From Flammeovirgaceae bacterium (GTDB taxonomy: Bacteria; Bacteroidota; Bacteroidia; Cytophagales; Cyclobacteriaceae): a DNA stretch of 5,221 nucleotides. A program made the position numbers and the translations under genes. The stretch spans positions 1 to 5,221 of the forward strand of contig QIDJ01000057.1 in assembly GCA_003228395.1 (NCBI GenBank). The letters run 5' to 3'. Shown in pieces: positions 1 to 4,851 of the stretch (position 1 is the stretch's first letter; each line of letters opens with the position of its first letter). The notes beneath the pieces were generated by a model. The model was not told where the DNA came from and did not search any database. It worked only from the letters and a program-made list of their open reading frames with translations.

Positions 1-850
1 AGTTGCCGCCGTAATGGTGGGCGCCGCGTTGGGTATAAGCGGGCTTCAGATGCAAACGCTTTTTAAAAATCCGCTGGCAGGCCCGTTTGTACTGGGCATC
101 AGTTCCGGCGCCAGCCTGGGTGTAGCTTTACTTGTTCTGGCAAGTTTCAGCTTTGGAGGCATGCTGGTTGGCGCCGGGTTAAATAGCTGGATGGTGGTGC
201 TTGCGGCCTGCATTGGGGCCATAGTTGTATTTATGATTGTGCTGGCGTTGTCATTCAGAGTAAGGGAGAGCATGAGCTTACTCATAATCGGAATTATGGT
301 GGCCAGTATCACCGGCGCTGCTGTCGGTGCATTGCAATTTTTCAGCAATGCACAACAAATTCAGATATTTCTTATCTGGACGCTGGGAAGCCTGGGTGGA
401 CTGACCTGGAGTACGCACCAGGTATTTATTCCGGTGGTACTTACAGGTATAAGCATTGCTTTTATAATGTTTAAACCGCTCAACGCCCTGTTATTGGGAG
501 AAAACTATGCACAAAGTCTCGGAATTAACATTAAAAGGTCGCGGGTACTGATCATTATAAGTACAAGTATGCTGGCAGGAGCGGTTACGGCATTTTGCGG
601 CCCCATTGCATTTATTGGCCTTGCAGTACCGCATATAACCCGGCTTGTAATCAATACCAGCGACCATAAAAAATTGATTCCTGCCGTGGCCGGAGTAGGT
701 GTAATCCTCATGCTGATTTGTGATATCCTATCACAGATTCCCGGGAGCGAAGAAGTGTTGCCTATAAATATTGTCACTTCCCTGGTAGGAGCGCCGGTTG
801 TAATTTGGATAATTATGCGAAAAAAAGCTATTAAAAACGCATTTTCATGA
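1..850 (+). CDS. FecCD-family iron/cobalamin ABC transporter permease, 5'-truncated by window edge
   Basis: Inner-membrane permease subunit of a BtuC/FhuB/FecCD-type importer, which moves ferric-siderophore, heme or cobalamin from the periplasm to the cytoplasm. The reading frame is open from base 2, so the ATG at 14 is internal; 282 residues are visible and, against a usual 330-350, about 50-60 N-terminal residues are missing. Counting from that ATG, hallmarks are GLQMQTLFKNPLAGP (10-24) with LGISSGASLG (27-36), the coupling-helix region LLLGENYAQSLGI (159-171) that contacts the ATPase, GPIAFIGLAVPHITR (196-210), and LPINIVTSLVGAPVVIWI (249-266). Hydrophobic segments recur along the whole length, as expected for a multi-helix permease. 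The stop overlaps the ATPase start (ATGA, 847-850), indicating one operon and translational coupling. The family is certain; the substrate cannot be read from the sequence, because the binding protein and receptor lie outside the window. Confidence 0.95.
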   Translation, partial: VAAVMVGAALGISGLQMQTLFKNPLAGPFVLGISSGASLGVALLVLASFSFGGMLVGAGLNSWMVVLAACIGAIVVFMIVLALSFRVRESMSLLIIGIMVASITGAAVGALQFFSNAQQIQIFLIWTLGSLGGLTWSTHQVFIPVVLTGISIAFIMFKPLNALLLGENYAQSLGINIKRSRVLIIISTSMLAGAVTAFCGPIAFIGLAVPHITRLVINTSDHKKLIPAVAGVGVILMLICDILSQIPGSEEVLPINIVTSLVGAPVVIWIIMRKKAIKNAFS

Positions 851-1863
851 CCGAAATGAAGGATATTCTTGTTTCTGAAAAGCTTTCGGTGGGATATGTC
901 GCCGGCAGGAAAGATCAGCCCATTGTAATTCTCCGGGATGTGAATCTGAATCTTCGGGAAGGAGAACTTGCATGCCTGATGGGGCCAAACGGAATAGGGA
1001 AATCAACGCTCATACGTACACTTGCCGGTTTGCAAACGCCACTAGAGGGATCGGTGTTGCTGCATGGTTTACCTGTACATAAACAGTCAAGATACAATCG
1101 TGCCCGGCAAATAAGTGTGGTGTTAACGGATCGCGTAAATGCCGGTAATTTGAATGTGTATGAACTTATTGCCCTGGGGCGATATCCGTTTACAAACTGG
1201 ATAATGAAACTGGATCAGGCGGATAATCAGGCTATAAGTAAAGCGATTGAAGTTACGGCATTAGATTCGATCCGGTATCAGAAGCTTTATCAGCTTAGCG
1301 ACGGACAATTGCAGAAAGCGATGATTGCAAGGGCGCTGGCACAGGATGGGAATGTAATGATACTGGATGAACCAACCGCACATCTTGACCTTAATAACCG
1401 TGTGGAGATTATGAGGCTGCTGCGTAACCTGGCACATCAGCATGGAAAATCAATATTGATAGCCACACACGAACTCGATCTTGCATTGCAGCTTGCGGAT
1501 AAGCTTATTTTATTACTTCCGGGCGGGAAAATGGCCAAAGGTATGCCTGAAGATCTTGTTTTGAATGGCCAATTGGATGAGACATTTCAGATGAAGGGCT
1601 ACAATCTGAAAACGGGTAAGGCAGAATTTATTCCTGAAAAGGGTGTAAAAGTGGCAGTTAAGGCGGAAGGTTACACCTACCTGTGGACCAAAAACGCCCT
1701 GCAGCGAAATGGTTTTGAAGTGGTGGATGCTGCGGAAAACGCTGATGTAATGATTCATACGGAGGGAAATGATGCGATGCCGGTGTGGATGGTCTCATCG
1801 GTTGAAGCTGAAAAACCGTTTCATACATTGAAAAGTTTGATTGATTTTCTGAATAGTTTGTAA
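847..1863 (+). CDS. FecE/BtuD-type ABC transporter ATP-binding protein with C-terminal extension
   Basis: Cytoplasmic ATPase that powers the permease encoded just upstream; ATP binding and hydrolysis by a dimer drives uptake of an iron complex or cobalamin. Of 338 residues, about 1-255 form the nucleotide-binding domain: Walker A GPNGIGKST (46-54), ABC signature LSDGQLQK (150-157, Asp instead of the first Gly after LS), Walker B VMILDE (170-175) with catalytic Glu175, D-loop HLD (179-181) and switch His208 in ATHELD. The usual Q-loop glutamine is not evident: the aligned stretch reads ISVVLTDR (89-96), with Thr near position 94. Typical FecE/BtuD proteins stop near 250-265 residues; here about 80 more follow (roughly 258-338), alternating strand-like and helix-like segments with no motif I recognise. 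I recall such longer ATPases as common in Bacteroidetes, so this is probably a lineage feature. The start is fixed by the 4-base ATGA overlap. Substrate is undetermined. Confidence 0.95.
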   Translation: MTEMKDILVSEKLSVGYVAGRKDQPIVILRDVNLNLREGELACLMGPNGIGKSTLIRTLAGLQTPLEGSVLLHGLPVHKQSRYNRARQISVVLTDRVNAGNLNVYELIALGRYPFTNWIMKLDQADNQAISKAIEVTALDSIRYQKLYQLSDGQLQKAMIARALAQDGNVMILDEPTAHLDLNNRVEIMRLLRNLAHQHGKSILIATHELDLALQLADKLILLLPGGKMAKGMPEDLVLNGQLDETFQMKGYNLKTGKAEFIPEKGVKVAVKAEGYTYLWTKNALQRNGFEVVDAAENADVMIHTEGNDAMPVWMVSSVEAEKPFHTLKSLIDFLNSL

Positions 1864-1871
1864 ACGAAAGG

Positions 1872-1935
1872 AATTCCGCCCGCCTGTAACGCAACGAAGC
1901 CGGGCGTGCCCACCGTAGCGCAACGAAGGCGGAAA
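1872..1935. repeat. GC-rich intergenic repeat unit with internal direct and terminal inverted repeats
   Basis: This GC-rich island lies between convergent genes. Two 18-base units, 1886-1903 and 1915-1932, agree at 16 positions (core CGCAACGAAG) and start 29 bases apart. The island is bounded by the inverted pair TTCCGCC (1874-1880) and GGCGGAA (1928-1934), and its centre contains GGGCGTGCCC. The composition contrasts with the AT-rich flanks. This architecture resembles dispersed REP-like intergenic elements, which often sit in convergent gaps. Whether it is repeated elsewhere in the genome cannot be seen from one window. Confidence 0.5.
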
Positions 1936-2008
1936 GACTCTCATGCGAATTATCTGCAATACTAAATACTCATCCACTGGCGCGCGAGGGTAATTACAGT
2001 CTGCACAG

Positions 2009-2045
2009 AAGCCTCTGATTGTAGCTGCGGCTTATTTTATTTTCT
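2009..2045 (+). terminator. Weak terminator-like hairpin after the ABC transporter operon
   Basis: The arms AAGCC (2009-2013) and GGCTT (2029-2033) can pair over a 15-base loop, followed by the T-rich run TTATTTTATTTTCTT. It lies where the plus-strand transporter transcript meets the convergent minus-strand operon. The stem is only 5 bp with a long loop, so this is a candidate. The T-run also overlaps the 3' end of the convergent gene. Confidence 0.25.
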
Positions 2046-2472
2046 TCCCGGCTGCTTTTTTCTGAAGAAATTCTTTCACTTTTTCATAATTCGAATTTTC
2101 CTGCAAGGTCAGCTTTAGCAGGTTAGCAGTATCGGTTCGAATGGACAATTCCTTGTAAAGTCCGTTTTTTGTTTTAATAATGGTTTCTTCCCAACCGGTT
2201 ATTTCCTTTACCTTAAAGCCATGCCCTTGTAATATAAACGGGTGGGCCACTTTAATTGTATCCTTATTAATGGTGATAATTTTATAACCGGCAAGTTGCC
2301 GGATTAAAATGATTATCGCAAGTGGTAGAATCGTAAATACAATCAGGAAACTATACCACCTGGCCCCACCCTGAATAATGATATTCAGATTGATGAAGCC
2401 CAGGGAAAAACTGATCAGTACAAACAGGCCGATGGCAAACAATGCATTACGCTTTGGCTTTGAAACGATCAT
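2032..2472 (-). CDS. Small membrane protein with two helices and a PH-like C-terminal domain
   Basis: Protein of 146 residues, probably in the inner membrane. Two hydrophobic segments (about 10-32 and 40-58) form a hairpin after a basic N-terminus (KPKR). A soluble tail from about 62 follows: YKIITINKDTIKVAHPF (63-79), then FKVKEITGWEETIIK (86-100), then strand-like IRTDTANLLKLTL and a closing helix ending in a Lys-rich tail. Two helices followed by 'YKI-I--D-I-V' and 'VKEI-GWE' are typical of bacterial PH-like (bPH/YdbT-like) membrane proteins; the fold call is mine by pattern. No enzymatic motif is visible. It is the last gene of the acpH operon, 23 nt after the DUF1080 gene, and no Shine-Dalgarno precedes its ATG. 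Function is unknown; a role at the membrane in sensing or scaffolding is only inference. Confidence 0.7.
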   Translation of the reverse strand: MIVSKPKRNALFAIGLFVLISFSLGFINLNIIIQGGARWYSFLIVFTILPLAIIILIRQLAGYKIITINKDTIKVAHPFILQGHGFKVKEITGWEETIIKTKNGLYKELSIRTDTANLLKLTLQENSNYEKVKEFLQKKAAGKKIK

Positions 2473-2495
2473 TTACATTTGATTATAACGGTGTT

Positions 2496-3098
2496 TTACA
2501 ACCTGGCAATAGTAATGTTTCGCCATCTTACTTTTATACCTCCTCCGCTGTGAATTTGCAACGCAATTGATCCGGATACACCTGCAAGTTTTTCGTCGTC
2601 GAGGGATATCATTTGTACGTCGTTCAGCCAGGTTTGAACATGGCTGCCCACCGCCCGGATTTTGAGCGTATTCCATCCACCTTCTTTTAGCACACTGTCT
2701 TTTTCGACAGGGGGTTTAATAAGCCATCCCCGGCCGTAGGATTCGTAAATTCCACCTGTATTATGTCCGGGAGGCGCTACTTCTGCCTGCCATCCTGTTA
2801 TTTTAGTGCCTTCGAGCGTTGACCGGAAAAAAACGCCGCTGTTACCATCGGCCTCCTGTTTGAATTCCACACTCAGTTCAAAATTTTCAAAATGTTCATC
2901 CGTAGCCAGATATCCGTACGCTTCATCCGGGCCGCTTTCGCAAACCAGCTCGCCATTTTCTACATACCACTTTTCTGTACCGTGAATTTTCCATCCGGTA
3001 AGGTCAGCGCCGTTGAATAATTCAATCTCCTGTGCATAACTGGTAAACGGTAGTAAAACCGGCAACGCCAGCATGAGTAGTTTAGTCATGTTTTTCAT
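2496..3098 (-). CDS. Secreted DUF1080 / 3-keto-disaccharide hydrolase family protein
   Basis: Exported protein of 200 residues with a clear signal peptide: basic start MKNMTK, hydrophobic core LLMLALPVLLPF, and likely cleavage after SYA (residue 22), leaving QEIELFNG. The mature part is a single concanavalin/LamG-like domain of the PF06439 family: LFNGADLTGWK (27-37), ENGELVCESG (47-56), FELSVEFK (73-80), GNSGVFFRS (85-93), NTGGIYE (113-119), GGWNTLKI (140-147) and the closing GSIALQIHSGGGIKVRWRNI (176-195). Family members in Bacteroidetes are periplasmic or lipid-anchored. Some act on 3-keto-glycosides made by oxidoreductases, but many are uncharacterised and no such oxidoreductase is in this window. 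The start lies 2 nt after the acpH stop, so it is the second gene of the operon. The link to acpH is positional only. Family confident, substrate unknown. Confidence 0.9.
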   Translation of the reverse strand: MKNMTKLLMLALPVLLPFTSYAQEIELFNGADLTGWKIHGTEKWYVENGELVCESGPDEAYGYLATDEHFENFELSVEFKQEADGNSGVFFRSTLEGTKITGWQAEVAPPGHNTGGIYESYGRGWLIKPPVEKDSVLKEGGWNTLKIRAVGSHVQTWLNDVQMISLDDEKLAGVSGSIALQIHSGGGIKVRWRNITIARL

Positions 3099-3100
3099 AT

Positions 3101-3694
3101 TTAGTGAGTTTGTTTTATAAAATCAAATGTTTGAGTAAAACTAATCAGCTCAGGAAAAAATTGTTTAAATTCCAATTGAAATTCGCTATAATTTTTTTTA
3201 AGGTCTTCAGAGGCGTTTTCCATTCCTGATTTAAATTTTGTCCGGTGCGACATTCCGGACAGCGCCCGGTGTATTCCTTCAACTTTCGAGTAGTGGTAAA
3301 GCCAATTTGAAGATACCATGTAGGTCAGCATTTCTTTCACCCTGGCTGGCAATATGTGATGATGATTTTTTAATGTGTTATAAACTTCATATGTAAAGGT
3401 GAGCAAATCCTTTGTACTGTATTTTGACCAGTCGGCAGCGAGAAAATGGTCATAAAACATGTCAACAATCACACCCGAATAGTGTCTGTACGTTGCTTTT
3501 AATTTGTATTGACTTTTTAAGTGAATTTTATGGGTATCTGTAAAAAAGTCAATTTCACGGTGCAGGCGGATGCCATGTTGTATTTTTTCTGCGAATTTGT
3601 CAATCTGTTTGCCTTTGACAAAATCGCCGATAAAATTACCTACAAGGATTTCCGGGTCAGATCCCGATAAATATGCATGTGCAAGAAAGTTCAT
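3101..3694 (-). CDS. acpH: Acyl-carrier-protein phosphodiesterase (AcpH, DUF479 family)
   Basis: Cytoplasmic hydrolase of 197 residues (E. coli AcpH is about 193) predicted to remove the 4'-phosphopantetheine arm from holo-ACP, returning apo-ACP; the reaction is metal-dependent in the characterised family. Conserved blocks are present in order: NFLAHAYLS at the N-terminus (2-10), GNFIGDFVKG (19-28, with the family's key Asp at 24), GIRLHREIDFFTDTH (41-55) and YRHYSGVIVDMFYDHFLA (69-86), which together supply the His/Asp metal-site residues. The protein is full length with no broken motif. It is first in a minus-strand operon with the DUF1080 and PH-like genes. The A-rich upstream sequence (AACAATTAAAA) lacks a Shine-Dalgarno, as is usual for Bacteroidetes. 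A divergent lipoprotein gene begins 46 nt away. In vivo, many family members have unproven activity, so the biochemical role is by homology. Confidence 0.92.
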   Translation of the reverse strand: MNFLAHAYLSGSDPEILVGNFIGDFVKGKQIDKFAEKIQHGIRLHREIDFFTDTHKIHLKSQYKLKATYRHYSGVIVDMFYDHFLAADWSKYSTKDLLTFTYEVYNTLKNHHHILPARVKEMLTYMVSSNWLYHYSKVEGIHRALSGMSHRTKFKSGMENASEDLKKNYSEFQLEFKQFFPELISFTQTFDFIKQTH

Positions 3695-3700
3695 TTTTAA

Positions 3701-3726
3701 TTGTTAGTTAAAAATGAATATATTTC
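3701..3726 (+). promoter_or_regulatory. Possible promoter in the divergent acpH/lipoprotein gap
   Basis: TATATTTC at 3719-3726 matches seven of eight positions of the Bacteroidetes -7 element TAnnTTTG, with a TTG at 3701-3703 about 15 bases upstream, which is shorter than usual. The sequence GAATATATTTC is nearly palindromic, so it could also serve the divergent acpH operon. If used for the plus strand, transcription would begin downstream of the ATG at 3714, favouring translation from 3741. Confidence 0.25.
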
Positions 3727-3740
3727 GGGAAAAGAATGAC

Positions 3741-4187
3741 ATGACGAAGAATTATTTATTGAAACACACAGTATTGCTAGCCTTGATTATAGGCCTGATT
3801 GCCTGTGCGCGTAATAAAAATGCTGAAGAGGACATCATGAACCAACTGGCATTTCAGACAGATTGCTGGAATTCGGGTGACCTGGATTGTTTTATGAATG
3901 GATACTGGCGGTCTGATTCGTTGATGTTTGTCAGCAAAGATCGGGTAATCTATGGGTACGCAAATACGCTGGAGCGGTACAAAAAGAGTTATCCGGATGA
4001 GTCGGCCATGGGTATATTGAAATTTGAAATCCGGCATATCAATAAACTGTCGGATGATGCATATTTTGTGGTTGGCAGATACTATCTGAAACGTGACCCG
4101 GATATTGGCGACGCCGAAGGAAACTTTACGCTGTTGTGGAAAAAAATTAAGGGGGAATGGGTTATTGTGGCTGATCACACTTCGTAA
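3741..4187 (+). CDS. Small lipoprotein with NTF2/SnoaL-like (DUF4440) domain
   Basis: Predicted lipoprotein of 148 residues. From the ATG at 3741 it has a compact n-region (TKNYLLKH), a hydrophobic core and the lipobox LIAC with Cys22. The ATG at 3714 would add MNIFREKND before the signal sequence, which is less typical, so 3741 is preferred. The remaining ~120 residues look like one cone-shaped NTF2/DUF4440 domain: an opening helix (EEDIMNQLAFQTDCWNSGD, about 27-45) with the typical 'W--GD---F' pattern, WRSDSLMFVS, an RYKKSYP helix, then strands ending FTLLWKKIKGEWVIVADHTS at the C-terminus. This family covers enzymes and binding proteins, and the visible residues do not tell which. It lies 17 nt before a second lipoprotein gene, probably co-transcribed. 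It should be anchored in a membrane facing the periplasm or surface; ligand unknown. Confidence 0.8.
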   Translation: MTKNYLLKHTVLLALIIGLIACARNKNAEEDIMNQLAFQTDCWNSGDLDCFMNGYWRSDSLMFVSKDRVIYGYANTLERYKKSYPDESAMGILKFEIRHINKLSDDAYFVVGRYYLKRDPDIGDAEGNFTLLWKKIKGEWVIVADHTS

Positions 4188-4204
4188 ATAAAAAGCTATT
4201 CATC

Positions 4205-4444
4205 ATGAAAAAACTATCTCTGATCATTCCGGTCATTTTCTGGTTGTATGCATGTTCTGAAAGTAAAAACAAAAATGCTTCAAAAAATAAACAGAATGAA
4301 AATACCGGTAAAGTAACCGCATGGAAAAATAACCCGTATCAGGTAATTTTTTTATGTGTAAAAAAATACACCCGTTCTATGAGTACATATTGGGAATGTG
4401 GTTCCGCTATTTGCATTGCAATTGGTCACCCAAATACAGCATAA
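4205..4444 (+). CDS. Very short lipoprotein, possibly a truncated or frameshifted gene
   Basis: Reading frame of 79 codons that begins convincingly: MKKLSLIIPVIFWLYAC is a lipoprotein signal with lipobox LYAC (Cys17). A Lys/Asn/Ser-rich linker follows (about 18-38, SESKNKNASKNKQNENTGK), then WKNNPYQ. From about residue 47 the composition changes abruptly (Cys-rich, aromatic, no recognisable domain). The change coincides with a run of seven T at 4347-4353. The -1 frame after that run stays open to 4452 and gives an 82-residue alternative product. So the start is well supported but the C-terminal half is not: this may be a genuine tiny lipoprotein, a remnant whose domain was lost, or a gene read with a frameshift. 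It follows the DUF4440 lipoprotein by 17 nt in the same direction. No function can be assigned. Confidence 0.5.
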   Translation: MKKLSLIIPVIFWLYACSESKNKNASKNKQNENTGKVTAWKNNPYQVIFLCVKKYTRSMSTYWECGSAICIAIGHPNTA

Positions 4445-4445
4445 A

Positions 4446-4469
4446 GTATTAATACACGGATTATATTTG
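4446..4469 (+). promoter_or_regulatory. Palindrome plus consensus -7 element upstream of the HEPN-gmd genes
   Basis: GTATTAATAC (4446-4455) is a perfect 10-base palindrome. Six bases further on, TATATTTG (4462-4469) matches the Bacteroidetes -7 consensus TAnnTTTG at every fixed position. I see no good -33 TTTG at the usual distance, where the palindrome region lies. A promoter here would start transcription near 4475 and leave a leader of roughly 90 nt before the HEPN ATG; the palindrome could then be an operator for a dimeric regulator. Short AT-rich matches arise by chance, so confidence is limited. Confidence 0.35.
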
Positions 4470-4563
4470 AAGATTAATTCAGGGAACCGTGGACCCCGTA
4501 AATGGGAGTCAGGAGGCGGAAGCATGTCTGTTTTTATTATTTTTGTCTGAATCAAATTAAAAA
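4470..4563 (+). other. Non-coding leader before the HEPN gene
   Basis: No gene longer than about 30 codons is open here. It holds a possible hairpin, GACCCC (4492-4497) with GGG-A-GTC (4504-4510, one bulged A) around loop GTAAAT; an AGGAGG (4511-4516) seven bases before an ATG (4524) that opens only eight codons (MSVFIIFV, stop 4548-4550); and T-rich sequence with TGTCTG repeated at 4525 and 4544. The A-rich tract just before 4564 is the likely initiation context of the HEPN gene. Confidence 0.4.
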
Positions 4564-4851
4564 ATGCGTTTAAGGCAGGAACAAGCTGATTTTATTATTA
4601 ACAGGGAGTTTCCGGATACCTTTATTGACGAGGCAAATCTGGCAGAGAAGCTAAACCTCATTACAAAAGCGGATGAAATCGCGGCGATCAGGGATTTAAG
4701 AAACAGGATTACGCACGAATACGAAGAAGAAAACATTTATAAACTATTCAGGCAGGCTAAGCAACTCGTACCCGGGTTAATTAGTTCGATAGAAATGACG
4801 AATAATTACCTGGAGTCGAGGGAATGGTTTCTACCTAAAATGAAATTATGA
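4564..4851 (+). CDS. Short HEPN-domain (HepT-like) protein, N-terminally reduced
   Basis: Protein of 95 residues carrying the HEPN hallmark RX4HXY as RNRITHEY (Arg46, His51, Tyr53). In HepT toxins the Arg and His form the RNase site and the Tyr is AMPylated by the partner MntA nucleotidyltransferase. The stretch [39 protein letters not shown] (20-58) matches, by pattern, the second half of larger HEPN proteins of about 130-150 residues, including the 'AEK-GLI--ADE---LR-LRN---HEY' pattern. A last helix ([20 protein letters not shown]) closes it. What is missing is the usual N-terminal helix region: an in-frame TAA (4558-4560) sits just before the ATG, and no upstream frame restores it. No MNT nucleotidyltransferase is visible nearby. 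The stop overlaps the gmd start by ATGA, so the two are co-transcribed. It could be a regulatory four-helix protein, a toxin remnant, or a binding module. Domain call fairly firm; activity uncertain. Confidence 0.75.
   Translation: MRLRQEQADFIINREFPDTFIDEANLAEKLNLITKADEIAAIRDLRNRITHEYEEENIYKLFRQAKQLVPGLISSIEMTNNYLESREWFLPKMKL

Noticed and set aside
14..16. ATG at 14 as the true start of the permease
   Set aside because: The frame is open back to base 2 and the family needs about 50-60 more N-terminal residues, so the gene is cut by the window edge.
1795..1977. Minus-strand open frames across the GC-rich repeat
   Set aside because: They overlap the end of the ATPase gene and translate a repeat element, with Arg/Gly-rich sequence and no domain.
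3714..3740. Upstream ATG at 3714 as start of the DUF4440 lipoprotein
   Set aside because: It would place nine polar or charged residues before an already complete lipoprotein signal and lies next to the acpH start; 3741 gives a normal signal. It cannot be fully excluded.
4356..4371. GTGTA-A6-TACAC as an intrinsic terminator
   Set aside because: The stem is only 5 bp and AT-rich, and no T-run follows it on either strand; the T7 run precedes it on the plus strand.
4352..4555. Minus-strand 67-codon open frame across the leader
   Set aside because: No plausible domain, Cys/Pro-rich composition, and it overlaps the lipoprotein 3' end and promoter-like region; likely chance.
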